A DNA stretch of 64,000 nt from positions 100,831 through 164,830 of the forward strand of contig JAHBTJ010000018.1 of the NCBI GenBank assembly GCA_019638595.1, in the 5' to 3' direction. Source of the DNA: Chitinophagaceae bacterium (GTDB lineage Bacteria; Bacteroidota; Bacteroidia; Chitinophagales; Chitinophagaceae). The position numbers were made by a program, and so were the translations under genes. The notes under the pieces are model-generated. The model ran no database searches, was not told where the DNA came from, and saw only the letters and a list, made by a program, of their open reading frames with translations. This document shows positions 35,901 through 44,430 of the stretch, piece by piece; the first letter of the stretch is position 1, and every line of letters starts with the position of its first letter.

Positions 35901-36851
35901 ATGTTACTAACAACCAACCAACTCTTTCAAAAATGCTACGGCAGCTACGCGATAGCAGCGGTGAATGTATTTTTTATGGAAGAAATACATGGGTTGTTTG
36001 CTGCCGCCCGGGAAGCCAAAGCACCTTTTATTGTACAAACAACACCTTTTGCACGTGATTATGCCAATGCAAAAATGTTGCTGGCAATGATCAAAACTGC
36101 CGCGGAAATATACCCGGATACGGTATATGCTGTTCATCTCGATCATGGGTATGAATCACATATACTGGATGCGATTGAAAGCGGCGGGTATACATCGGTA
36201 ATGATTGATGCGTCGCATGATGATTTTGAAAAGAATGTTGCCCGCACAAAAGCAATAGTGGAAAAAGCCCATGCAAAAGGAATAAGCGTGGAAGCTGAAT
36301 TAGGCGTGCTGGCCGGTGTTGAGGATGATTTGACTGTTGAGGAAAGTCATTCGTTTTACACCAATCCATCAGATGTTGAACGGTTTGTTCAGCTTACCGG
36401 GTGCGACAGCCTGGCCATTGCCGTTGGAACCAGCCATGGGGCATATAAATTTTCAGGGGGGCAGGGATTGCAGTTACATATACTCGAAGAAATACAGGAA
36501 CGACTGCCACAATTTCCACTGGTATTGCATGGCGGTTCAAACGTGAGTGAAGAAGTAGTTACAAGAATAAATGCTGCCGGCGGAAAAATAAAAACAGGCG
36601 CCAAAGGTGTGCAGGATGATGAGTTAAAAAAAGCAATAGCTTTAGGTATATGCAAAGTGAATATTGCTACCGATATGCGGCTGGTATGGACAATGGTTAA
36701 CCGGGAATTTTTCAGGGATAAGCCTGAAGAATTTGCACCAACCACGCCGGGTAAAATATTCATGGAAACCTATAAAGAGTTTATTATAAAGAAATTTGAG
36801 CTGATGGGGGCTGTGGGAAGAAGTAATGAATTTGAAAATAAAGCAATTTGA
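35901..36851 (+). CDS. iolJ: Class II ketose-bisphosphate aldolase, IolJ type
   Basis: The protein has 316 residues from the ATG at 35901-35903, which sits just after the repeat cluster. Zn-dependent class II aldolase landmarks are clear: YGSYAIAAVNVFFMEEIHGL, VYAVHLDHGYESHILDAIES (H-x-D-H zinc and catalytic site), SVMIDASHDDFEKNVARTKA, ISVEAELGVLAGVEDD, LAIAVGTSHGAYKF, LVLHGGSNVSEE and KVNIATDMRLVW. In the iol pathway it splits 6-phospho-5-dehydro-2-deoxygluconate into DHAP and malonate semialdehyde. A general fructose-bisphosphate aldolase role is the alternative; the cluster argues for iolJ. Confidence 0.85.
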   Translation: MLLTTNQLFQKCYGSYAIAAVNVFFMEEIHGLFAAAREAKAPFIVQTTPFARDYANAKMLLAMIKTAAEIYPDTVYAVHLDHGYESHILDAIESGGYTSVMIDASHDDFEKNVARTKAIVEKAHAKGISVEAELGVLAGVEDDLTVEESHSFYTNPSDVERFVQLTGCDSLAIAVGTSHGAYKFSGGQGLQLHILEEIQERLPQFPLVLHGGSNVSEEVVTRINAAGGKIKTGAKGVQDDELKKAIALGICKVNIATDMRLVWTMVNREFFRDKPEEFAPTTPGKIFMETYKEFIIKKFELMGAVGRSNEFENKAI

Positions 36852-36962
36852 AAATTTGAAAATGATGAACCACAAAACAATTAATAACTGAGTGAAAGGC
36901 TGACTGCTGATAGCTGATAGCTCATAGCCGATAGCCCACCGCTCATAGCTAATAAAACAATT
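36830..36962. repeat. AT-rich repeats plus a TGATAGCTGATAGCTCATAGC tract before iolD
   Basis: The gap carries TTTGAAAATAAAGCAATTTG and AAAATTTGAAAATGATGAAC. After these comes a short microsatellite-like tract built from AGCTGATAGCTCATAGC- and CGATAGCCCACCGCTCATAGC-type units (36898-36951). The same TCATAGCCCATAGCTGACTGC wording recurs in the glmS-DUF4954 gap at about 49640-49670. Confidence 0.65.
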
Positions 36963-36966
36963 TCAG

Positions 36967-38832
36967 ATGAAAAAAAGATTAACCGTTGCACAGGCAACAA
37001 TCGCATTTCTGAAAAACCAATACGTTGAACGCGATGGCGTTGAACAACCATTTTTTGCAGGCTGCTTTGGCATATTCGGTCACGGTAACGTGGCAGGGTT
37101 AGGCCAGGCCTTACAGGAAAATCCAGACTTCAGGTACTACCAGTGCCGCAATGAACAATCCATGGTGCATACCGCCGTTGCGTATGCCAAAGTAAAAAAC
37201 AGGCTCAGCACCTTTGTTTGTACTACCTCTATCGGCCCCGGTGCAACCAACATGATCACCGGCGCCGCACTGGCAACCATCAACCGTATACCTGTTCTTT
37301 TACTGCCCGGCGATATTTTCGCTACAAGAGAACCGGCCCCGGTATTACAACAATTGGAAAGCGCTTCTACTCAGGACATTTCAGTGAATGATTGCTTTAA
37401 ACCTGTTTCCAAATACTGGGACAGGATCAATCGCCCCGAGCAGTTAATATATGCCTTACCGGAAGTAATGCGGGTGCTCACCTCCCCTGCCGAAACCGGC
37501 GCGGTTACATTATCCATGCCACAGGACGTGCAAACACATGCCTATGATTTTCCCGTTGAACTGTTCAAAAAAAGAGTATGGCATATACCACGCTCAAGGC
37601 CCGATACCACATTATTGAAAAAGGCAGCGGAATGGATACAGGCTTCCAAACAGCCTGTTATTGTTGCCGGCGGCGGAACCATATACAGCGGCGCTACGGA
37701 AGTATTGCACCAGTTCGCTTCGCAAACCGGCATACCGGTAGGCGAAACCTTTGCCGGCAAAGGATCTGTAATGTATAATGAACCATATAGCATTGGAGGG
37801 TTAGGCGCTACCGGTACAAAATACGCTATTGATATTGCCAACGAAGCCGACCTTGTTATTGGCATAGGTACACGTTACAGCGATTTTACCACGGCATCCA
37901 AATCATTATTCAAAAACCCTGCGGTTAAATTCATCAATATTAATGTAAATGAATTTGACGCGTACAAGCATAACGCATTGCCGCTTACGGGCGATGCAAA
38001 AACCACACTCGATGAGCTTTTATTTTTACTGAATGAATACAAAGTGGCGGATGGCTATCGTAACCGTATAGCCGACATAAACAAAAAGTGGGATGATGAA
38101 GTGACCGAAATATATGCAACAGGCAATGGCAGCAAGCCGCCTATTGACCAGGCGGTGGTGATCGGCACATTGAACAGCTTTATGAACCCCGAGGATATCA
38201 TGATCAATGCATCCGGCAGCGCACCGGGCGATTTACATAAATTATGGCGTGCTACCAATCCCAAGAACTTCCATCTCGAATATGGATATTCTACCATGGG
38301 CTATGAAATAGCGGCGGGGCTTGGCGCCAAAATTGCCGCACCGGAAAGACAGGTATATGTAATTTGTGGCGATGGTGGTTACCTGATGAACAACAGTGAA
38401 ATTGTTACTGCGGTTCAGGAAGGCATTCACTTCACCATTTTATTGCTCAACAATAATGGCTTTGCCAGCATCGGCGGCTTAAGTGAAAGCATCGGCAGCG
38501 AACGATTCGGTACAAAATATTTGTATCGGGATGAAAAAACAGGCCAATTATCCGGCGAAATACTTCCTGTTGATCTTGCTAAAAACGCAGAAAGCCTTGG
38601 TGCGGTTGTAATTAAAGCTACTGATGCAAAATCCCTGGAAGAAGCATTGACGCAGGCCCGTGAGCAGAAAAGAGTAACAATAGTATATATAGAAACGCAT
38701 CTGCATCGCACCGTTAAAGGTTATCATGCCTGGTGGGAAGTACCGGTTGCGGAGGTATCCACTTCATCAACTGTACAAAAAGCATATGAAACATATAGGG
38801 AGAATAAGAAACAACAGAGAATATTTTTGTAA
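36967..38832 (+). CDS. iolD: 3D-(3,5/4)-trihydroxycyclohexane-1,2-dione acylhydrolase
   Basis: A 621-residue ThDP enzyme of the acetolactate synthase superfamily. N-terminal PYR domain: PFFAGCFGIFGHGNVAGLGQ and catalytic Glu in YYQCRNEQSMVHTAVAYAKV; TSIGPGATNMITGAALATIN. A central Rossmann-like domain includes QPVIVAGGGTIYSGATEVLH. The C-terminal PP domain has VICGDGGYLMNNSEIVTAVQ (the GDG...NN ThDP motif) and HAWWEVPVAEVS, a typical IolD tail. It hydrolyses the cyclic dione to 5-deoxyglucuronate (step 3), feeding IolB. Confidence 0.95.
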   Translation: MKKRLTVAQATIAFLKNQYVERDGVEQPFFAGCFGIFGHGNVAGLGQALQENPDFRYYQCRNEQSMVHTAVAYAKVKNRLSTFVCTTSIGPGATNMITGAALATINRIPVLLLPGDIFATREPAPVLQQLESASTQDISVNDCFKPVSKYWDRINRPEQLIYALPEVMRVLTSPAETGAVTLSMPQDVQTHAYDFPVELFKKRVWHIPRSRPDTTLLKKAAEWIQASKQPVIVAGGGTIYSGATEVLHQFASQTGIPVGETFAGKGSVMYNEPYSIGGLGATGTKYAIDIANEADLVIGIGTRYSDFTTASKSLFKNPAVKFININVNEFDAYKHNALPLTGDAKTTLDELLFLLNEYKVADGYRNRIADINKKWDDEVTEIYATGNGSKPPIDQAVVIGTLNSFMNPEDIMINASGSAPGDLHKLWRATNPKNFHLEYGYSTMGYEIAAGLGAKIAAPERQVYVICGDGGYLMNNSEIVTAVQEGIHFTILLLNNNGFASIGGLSESIGSERFGTKYLYRDEKTGQLSGEILPVDLAKNAESLGAVVIKATDAKSLEEALTQAREQKRVTIVYIETHLHRTVKGYHAWWEVPVAEVSTSSTVQKAYETYRENKKQQRIFL

Positions 38833-38963
38833 GGTGGAAGGTAAAAGGTATAGGGCGGAAGGTGGAGGGCATAAGGCATGAGTTTGTGGTTTATAGTTTG
38901 TGGTTTGTGGTTACACCCTTTATTCACTCAATTTCAAATATCAAATTTCAAATCTCTAATCAA
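38833..38963. repeat. Intergenic repeats between iolD and iolE
   Basis: GGTGGAAGGTAAAAGGTATAG and GGCGGAAGGTGGAGGGCATAA are followed by GTTTGTGGTTTATAGTTTGTG and GTTTGTGG. The gap ends with AATTTCAAATATCAAATTTC and AAATCTC, the AT-rich element seen elsewhere in the cluster. The same GTTTATAGTTTGTGGTTT wording occurs at about 49620 before DUF4954. Confidence 0.65.
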
Positions 38964-38966
38964 CAC

Positions 38967-39869
38967 ATGAATTTCCAAAACATACAACTCGGTATTGCAC
39001 CGATCAACTGGACAAACGACGATATGCCTGAACTGGGCGCTGAAAATACTTTCGAACAATGTATCAGCGAAATGGCACTGGCCGGCTTTACCGGCTGTGA
39101 AGTAGGTAACAAATTTCCCCGCGATACCAATGTGCTGAAAAAAGCACTGGACTTACGCGGACTTCAGATATGCAACCAGTGGAACAGCTATGAGCTCACA
39201 ACCAAATCGCTGGAAGAAAATAAAAAGAGCTTTACACAATTGCTTGATTTTTTAGAACCGATGGGCGCTAAAGTTATCGGCGGTGGCGAAACAGGCAATA
39301 GCTGCCAGGGTAAAAAGGATGTTCCTGTATTGGAAGGAAAGGGTATGCTGAACACAGCGGAAGAATGGAAAAAATTTACTTATGGATTGAATGAGCTTGG
39401 CAAAATTGCCCGGGACCGCGGAATAAAGCTCGCTTTTCATCACCACATGGGCACCTGTATTCAAACAAAAGCCGAAACAGAAAGAATGCTGAATGAAACC
39501 GATCCTGAAAATGTATTTCTCAATTACGATTGCGGGCATTTTTATTTTGCTGGGGAAGATCCTGTGGCATGCTTACAGCAATTTCTCAGTCGTACCGCAC
39601 ATATACATTTGAAAGATATACGTCCGCATGTTCTGCAAAAAGTAAAAGACAACCGCATGAGCTTTTTGGATGCAGTGAAAGATGGTGTATTTACAGTACC
39701 TGGCGATAAAGAAGGCTGTATTGACTTTCCTGCATTGTTCAACATCATACAATCATCAGATTATAAAGGTTGGATGGTAGTAGAAGCAGAGCAGGATCCT
39801 GCAAAAGCCAACCCCTTAGCGTATGCTCAAACAGCAAGGAGATTTATTAAGCAGCTTACAGGATTATAA
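38967..39869 (+). CDS. iolE: 2-keto-myo-inositol dehydratase
   Basis: The protein has 300 residues from the ATG at 38967-38969; the upstream extension is repeat-derived. It is a TIM-barrel, AP-endonuclease-2-like protein: IQLGIAPINWTNDDMPELG (signature IolE N-terminus), MALAGFTGCEVGNKFPRD, then metal site residues in AKVIGGGETGNS, KLAFHHHMGTCIQTKAETER, VFLNYDCGHFYFAGEDPV, THIHLKDIR-type AHIHLKDIRP and WMVVEAEQDP. It dehydrates 2-keto-myo-inositol to the dione hydrolysed by IolD (step 2). It is the last gene of the cluster. Confidence 0.95.
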   Translation: MNFQNIQLGIAPINWTNDDMPELGAENTFEQCISEMALAGFTGCEVGNKFPRDTNVLKKALDLRGLQICNQWNSYELTTKSLEENKKSFTQLLDFLEPMGAKVIGGGETGNSCQGKKDVPVLEGKGMLNTAEEWKKFTYGLNELGKIARDRGIKLAFHHHMGTCIQTKAETERMLNETDPENVFLNYDCGHFYFAGEDPVACLQQFLSRTAHIHLKDIRPHVLQKVKDNRMSFLDAVKDGVFTVPGDKEGCIDFPALFNIIQSSDYKGWMVVEAEQDPAKANPLAYAQTARRFIKQLTGL

Positions 39870-39989
39870 TTACCGTGTGGCCCATAAAGCCAGACAATAC
39901 TTTTCACTATACCAGGCATTTTCGCTTAGCACTTATATTTTTACAGGTTATATTAAACGACTAACAGTACTTTAATATAAATTTAGTGC

Positions 39990-40466
39990 ATGAATATCAG
40001 GCAGGTTAAAGAAGCCGACAATCCCGCTCTTGCGGCATTAATAAGAAGTGTATTTGAAGAGTATGGCGCTCCTAAGCAGGGAACAGTTTATTCCGATCCA
40101 ACCACCGATCACCTGTATCAGCTTTTTCAAAAGGATAAAGCTGTTTTATGGGTTGCGGAAGCAGAAGGCAATGTTGCAGGCTGTTGCGGAATATATCCTA
40201 CGGAAGGGTTGGCGGAGCGTTATGCAGAGCTGGTGAAATTTTACATCTCGCCCCATGCGCGTGGTAAAGGCACCGGCAAGCAATTGATGGCAAAAAGTAT
40301 TGAATCGGCAAAAAACTTCGGTTATACCACGCTTTATATTGAAAGCATGGCTGCATTTTCAAATGCCGTCATGATGTATGAAAAGTACGGATTTACTCAT
40401 ATTCCGCGACCATTGGGCAATTCGGGGCATAGCTCATGCACTATCTGGATGGTAAAGACACTTTGA
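39990..40466 (+). CDS. GNAT family N-acetyltransferase
   Basis: A 158-residue single-domain cytosolic protein. The GNAT order is clear: N-terminal NIRQVKEADNPALAALIRSV, a strand VLWVAEAEGNVAGCCGIYP, then the acetyl-CoA loop LVKFYISPHARGKGTGKQLM (R-G-x-G-x-G/K) and YTTLYIESMAAFSNAVMMYE with KYGFTHIPRPL. It acetylates an amine-bearing small molecule or protein N-terminus. The gene stands alone after iolE and before a shared terminator, so the substrate is open. Confidence 0.9.
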   Translation: MNIRQVKEADNPALAALIRSVFEEYGAPKQGTVYSDPTTDHLYQLFQKDKAVLWVAEAEGNVAGCCGIYPTEGLAERYAELVKFYISPHARGKGTGKQLMAKSIESAKNFGYTTLYIESMAAFSNAVMMYEKYGFTHIPRPLGNSGHSSCTIWMVKTL

Positions 40467-40505
40467 TAAAACGATAACAAAGCATTCGTTAAATGAAATA
40501 TAAAA

Positions 40506-40530
40506 CGACCCGGAACACCGGGTCGCTTTG
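40506..40530. terminator. Hairpin between convergent GNAT and DUF805 genes
   Basis: CGACCCG-GAACAC-CGGGTCG forms a 7-bp stem in the 90-bp gap between the GNAT gene (plus) and the DUF805 gene (minus). Preceding AAAA and following CTTTG make it a probable bidirectional terminator. Confidence 0.65.
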
Positions 40531-40556
40531 TACCTATTATTCGCTCGCCTGCAAGC

Positions 40557-41003
40557 TTATGAAGCAGGCTGCTGTTCAAAATCAAATACGGGACCGGCGG
40601 GGTTTTTAGGATCTTCACCATATTCATTAACAAACCGGTTGCCGTCAGTAAAAAGCCACACCAGTAATATAATTGGCCCAACAAGAGGTATAAGGCAAAT
40701 AAAATAATACCAGCCGCTTTTATTAAGGTCATGCAAGCGCCTCACACATACTGCCAGAGAAGGAAGAATGGTTCCCAATGCCCCAACTCCATACCCAAGA
40801 AAGCCCAGTCCCGCCATTACAGAAGAGTTATAAGCCGCTCCAATAATTCCCAGTACATAAAATGGAATCAAAAGAATAACATTAGCAAGTGTAAAATTCC
40901 AGTACTCAGCTCTCCTTGCCCTGCCTTTGAAGTTAGCGTAATTTTCAAATACTACTTTTTTCCACCAGCCAAATAAATTGTTTTTTTGCTGTATTTCATT
41001 CAT
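40557..41003 (-). CDS. DUF805 inner membrane protein
   Basis: A 148-residue protein. It opens with the family's signature region (NLFGWWKKVVFENYANFKGR, then ARRAEYWNFTLAN). Four hydrophobic segments follow, with CVRRLHDLNKSGWYYFICLI (the R-R-L-H-D-x-N-x-S-G-W motif of DUF805) and VGPIILLVWLFTDGN. DUF805 proteins are inner-membrane proteins of unclear role. It is translationally coupled (ATGA overlap) to the small gene upstream at 41000-41206. Confidence 0.93.
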   Translation of the reverse strand: MNEIQQKNNLFGWWKKVVFENYANFKGRARRAEYWNFTLANVILLIPFYVLGIIGAAYNSSVMAGLGFLGYGVGALGTILPSLAVCVRRLHDLNKSGWYYFICLIPLVGPIILLVWLFTDGNRFVNEYGEDPKNPAGPVFDFEQQPAS

Positions 41004-41206
41004 AAATGATCACTTTTAAAGGATATAGTTAATAAAGATTTTAATTTTAAAAGATCAGCCTTCCTTAGCTCTTTTCCGGCGGATTTTTGTGACATAAACG
41101 CAATTACCCATTTGTTATTATAAAATTCAGAGATATACTCAATGGTCTGCCATGCTATACCCGGCACATGTATCTTAAATCTTTTCAGGAGATCAAATGA
41201 TTTCAT
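41000..41206 (-). CDS. Small hypothetical protein coupled to DUF805
   Basis: A 68-residue protein with no signal peptide or membrane helix: MKSFDLLKRFKIHVPGIAWQ, TIEYISEFYNNKWVIAFMSQ, KSAGKELRKADLLKLKSLLT. The middle strand-like segment NNKWVIAFMSQ and the basic C-terminus are compatible with a small folded domain. I do not recognise a family. Its TGA overlaps the DUF805 ATG by four bases, the best argument that it is a real gene. It is divergent from the Gfo/Idh gene at 41267. Confidence 0.45.
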   Translation of the reverse strand: MKSFDLLKRFKIHVPGIAWQTIEYISEFYNNKWVIAFMSQKSAGKELRKADLLKLKSLLTISFKSDHL

Positions 41207-41266
41207 CCAAAAAACGGCAAAGCTTGTTATCTTTAATCAATACATTCAAGAAAAATAATTTGTCGT

Positions 41267-42634
41267 ATGAGCCAACACAACTTCAATCGCCGCCAGTTTA
41301 TCCGCGGCACCTCTGCTGCACTTGCGCTTGCCTCTCTTAAAGTAAATGGAATGGACTTTTCCGCACCTCCCTCTCCCAGGCGGGTAGCGCTGATCGGCAC
41401 AGGTTGGTACGGCAAAAGCGACCTGTTCAGGCTGATACAGGTTGCCCCGGTAGAAGTGGTGGGCTTATGCGACCCGGACAAAAACCAGTTGGAAAATGCC
41501 GCTACCATGGTAAGTCAGCGTCAGCAAAGCAAAAAGAAACCGCCTCAATATGGCGATTACAGGAAAATGCTGGCAGAACAAAAACCGGAAATAGTATTGA
41601 TAGGTTCGCCCGATCACTGGCATGCCTTGCAGGCTATTGACTCAGTAAAAGCGGGCGCACATGTATATGTGCAAAAGCCCATTAGTGTAGATGTAATGGA
41701 AGGCGAAGCGATGGTAGCCGCGGCAAGGAAATACAACAAGGTTGTACAGGTAGGTACGCAACGCAAAAGTACTCCTCACCTGATAGAAGCTAAAAAGAAT
41801 ATCATAGACGCCGGTTTGCTGGGCAAAGTATCGCATGTGGAGATGTGTTGTTACTACCATATGCGCAATAACGGCAACCCTCCCGTACAGGCTGTACCTG
41901 ATTTTTTTGATTATGAAATGTGGACAGGCCCCGCACCCATGCGCCCATACGATGGACTACCGCATGTAAGATGGTGGCGTACTTTTATGGAATATGGCAA
42001 TGGTATTATGGGCGACATGTGCATACATATGCTCGACACCGTTAGATGGATGCTGCAACTCGGTTGGCCAAGTCTTATTACTTCTACCGGTGGTATATAT
42101 GTTGACAAAACAGGTAAAAGCAATATTGCCGATACACAATCCGCAATTTTTGAATACGATGGATTGAACTGCGTATGGCAACACCGGAGCTGGGGCACTC
42201 CTGCAGATCCTGAATATCCCTGGTCGTTTAAGCTGTATGGCGATAAAGGAACGCTGTGCGGCAGCACCATGCAATACGATTTTATCCCCGTAGGCAAAGG
42301 CGAAAAAATTCATAAGGATGTGGTATATGAAAAGGAAAAATATCCGGAAGACGTAAACGAACCCTCAATAGAACTGAACGCAGCCCCCGCCACCCGTTTG
42401 CACATGCTGGACTTCCTGAAAGCGATAGAGAATAAAACAAGACCGGTAGCGGATATTGAAGAAGGTCATATATCTACTGCAAGCTGTATCATTGCTAATC
42501 TTTCGATGCAGTTAGGGAGGTCATTGAAATATGATCCTGTTAAAAAAGAAATTGTTGGCGACCCCGAAGCTACGAAACTGTTACAGCGTCCTTACAGGGG
42601 ATCGTGGGTGCATCCTACGCCTGCAAATGTGTAA
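41267..42634 (+). CDS. Tat-exported Gfo/Idh/MocA family oxidoreductase
   Basis: A 455-residue protein. The N-terminus has a twin-arginine signal (NRRQFIRGTSAALALASL), so the protein is exported folded, with its cofactor. The Rossmann domain follows: RRVALIGTGWYGKSDLFRLI, VVGLCDPDKNQLENAATM, LIGSPDHWHALQAIDSVKAG and the HVYVQKPISVDVMEGEAMV motif (QKP in place of EKP). The C-terminal domain has CCYYHMRNNGNPP, GNGIMGDMCIHMLDTVRWML and a VNEPSIELNAAPATRLHMLD. Such exported members are common in Bacteroidota and act on glycosides or sugar derivatives in the periplasm; the substrate is unknown. Confidence 0.9.
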   Translation: MSQHNFNRRQFIRGTSAALALASLKVNGMDFSAPPSPRRVALIGTGWYGKSDLFRLIQVAPVEVVGLCDPDKNQLENAATMVSQRQQSKKKPPQYGDYRKMLAEQKPEIVLIGSPDHWHALQAIDSVKAGAHVYVQKPISVDVMEGEAMVAAARKYNKVVQVGTQRKSTPHLIEAKKNIIDAGLLGKVSHVEMCCYYHMRNNGNPPVQAVPDFFDYEMWTGPAPMRPYDGLPHVRWWRTFMEYGNGIMGDMCIHMLDTVRWMLQLGWPSLITSTGGIYVDKTGKSNIADTQSAIFEYDGLNCVWQHRSWGTPADPEYPWSFKLYGDKGTLCGSTMQYDFIPVGKGEKIHKDVVYEKEKYPEDVNEPSIELNAAPATRLHMLDFLKAIENKTRPVADIEEGHISTASCIIANLSMQLGRSLKYDPVKKEIVGDPEATKLLQRPYRGSWVHPTPANV

Positions 42635-42816
42635 TCTGAAATACTTGCATATTCTCAATAATGATGGCCCCCCGCAACCAGGCACATCAACTGTTATAAC
42701 AATTAATCCATCTTTTTTTAAAGAACGGTAAGGGTAAATACCCGGATGATTGTCTTACTGTAAAATGGTATTGACTGGAAGCGATTATCTTTGATACAGG
42801 ACTTAAGAAAGCTACG

Positions 42817-43425
42817 GTGGAACAAATAAGAACCGAAAGGACAGATACTTTAACAGTAGTAACGACAGCCTCATTTGAAGCGATCTTTAAAGTATTTTAT
42901 AAAGGGCTGTACCGGTATGCCTGTACCCTGATCAAAAATGAATTTGCCGCCGAAGGAATAGTACAGCAGGTTTTTTTAAGATTGTGGGAAAAAAAAGAGG
43001 ATCTGTCTCCTGGTATATCCGCTAAAGCCTATTTGTATAAATCGGTTTATCATCATTGTCTTAATTACATCAAACACCAGCAGATCAGGTCGGTTCACGC
43101 GAAATATATGACCGGGCTGCCACCTTCTTTTTCGGAAAACGCAGAAGGAAAAATACTTGGCAAAGAACTGCAGGAACATATACAGGCAGCGCTGAGCGAT
43201 CTGCCCGAACAGTGCGGTGTTATATTCAGGATGAGCAGGTTTGAAGGATTAAAATACCAGGAGATAGCCCACAAGCTCGGGCTTTCGGTAAAAACAATAG
43301 AAGCTCAAATGGGCAAGGCTTTAAAGCTTTTGCGCTTAAAGCTGGCAGCGTATTTACCTGCAGTCATTGTGTGGTGCTTGTTAACATCCTGTAGTAATCC
43401 AATGATTCAAAACGGTATTTTTTAG
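42817..43425 (+). CDS. ECF RNA polymerase sigma factor
   Basis: A 202-residue protein starting at GTG (42817). Region 2 reads FEAIFKVFYKGLYRYACTLI and KNEFAAEGIVQQVFLRLWEK. Region 4 reads ALSDLPEQCGVIFRMSRFEG followed by LKYQEIAHKLGLSVKTIEAQ, the helix-turn-helix that binds the -35 element. It matches the FecI-like Bacteroidota group. The C-terminal VVWCLLTSCSNP-like tail (AVIVWCLLTSC) is unusual. It is followed after 27 bp by its FecR-type anti-sigma factor. This pair usually controls an outer membrane receptor operon. Confidence 0.92.
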   Translation: MEQIRTERTDTLTVVTTASFEAIFKVFYKGLYRYACTLIKNEFAAEGIVQQVFLRLWEKKEDLSPGISAKAYLYKSVYHHCLNYIKHQQIRSVHAKYMTGLPPSFSENAEGKILGKELQEHIQAALSDLPEQCGVIFRMSRFEGLKYQEIAHKLGLSVKTIEAQMGKALKLLRLKLAAYLPAVIVWCLLTSCSNPMIQNGIF

Positions 43426-43452
43426 TTCATTTAACTCAATAAAAGCAATATT

Positions 43453-44415
43453 TTGGAATACGCTGCAAACGATAAAACAGATCAACTGCTGGTAAAGTTT
43501 CTGGCCGGGGAAGCTTCACCCGCCGAAGAGCAGGAAATGCTTTTGTGGGTGGAAAGCAGCGAGCAAAACATGCATTACTTCCACCAGTTATCGCTGCTAT
43601 GGAGTGAAAGCAGCCCTGATAGCCCTGTCGCCACCAATGAAAACGTAGCCTGGGTAAAATTCCAGGCAGCGCTTACTCCCCGATCCCGTATGATAAAGCT
43701 ACGCTGGATTAAAATGGCTGCCGCTGTTATTATCATCCTTGCAGGAGCTTTGCCGGCTTATTTCATTAACAGATCCGGGAACACAATTCCCGCTCAAATT
43801 GTATCCCGTTCCGGGAACGAAGTAAAAACAGATACCCTGCCAGACAACTCTATAATCACCCTGAATAAAAAAACGATACTCACCTACCCTTCCTCTTTTG
43901 CTCAAAACCAAAGAAACGTAAAGTTGGAAGGAGAAGCTTTCTTTAATATAACACCACAAAAAACAAAACCATTTACAATTGATGTAGGTAATATTAAGGT
44001 AAAAGTAGTAGGCACTTCATTCAATATTAAAAACAGCGATAGCGCTACGGAAATTATAGTAAGCTCGGGAGTTGTGCAGGTGACCAGGGAAAATGAAACA
44101 ATAGAACTTAGGACGGGTGAACAAACAATAATTACAGCTTCAACAAATAAACTGGAAAAAAACAGCAGCACAGACAAGCTTTTCAATTATTATGTAAGCC
44201 GCACTTTTGTTTGCGATAATACCCCGCTGTGGAAACTGGTTGACAAACTGAACGAAGCATACAATGTTCATATTACCATAGCAAAAAAAGAATTACGCGC
44301 ATTGCCGCTTACCGTAACTTTTAACGAAGAATCTTTAGATACTATTTTTGATATCCTGTCGCAAACACTCATGATCAAAGTAATTAAGAACGGCGACGAT
44401 ATTGTTTTACAATAA
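43453..44415 (+). CDS. FecR-family anti-sigma factor
   Basis: A 320-residue protein starting at TTG (43453), since no ATG lies near. The N-terminal cytosolic part (DQLLVKFLAGEASPAEEQEM, LLWVESSEQNMHYFHQLSLL) binds the sigma factor. A single membrane helix follows (KMAAAVIIILAGALPAYFI, about residues 93-111). The periplasmic FecR domain has GNEVKTDTLPDNSIITLNKK, TILTYPSSFAQNQRNVKLEG and EAFFNITPQKTKPFTIDVGN, then a C-terminal YNVHITIAKKELR secretin-like segment. It holds the sigma factor inactive until the outer membrane partner signals. Confidence 0.93.
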   Translation: MEYAANDKTDQLLVKFLAGEASPAEEQEMLLWVESSEQNMHYFHQLSLLWSESSPDSPVATNENVAWVKFQAALTPRSRMIKLRWIKMAAAVIIILAGALPAYFINRSGNTIPAQIVSRSGNEVKTDTLPDNSIITLNKKTILTYPSSFAQNQRNVKLEGEAFFNITPQKTKPFTIDVGNIKVKVVGTSFNIKNSDSATEIIVSSGVVQVTRENETIELRTGEQTIITASTNKLEKNSSTDKLFNYYVSRTFVCDNTPLWKLVDKLNEAYNVHITIAKKELRALPLTVTFNEESLDTIFDILSQTLMIKVIKNGDDIVLQ

Positions 44416-44430
44416 TTTTACAAACCGGAG

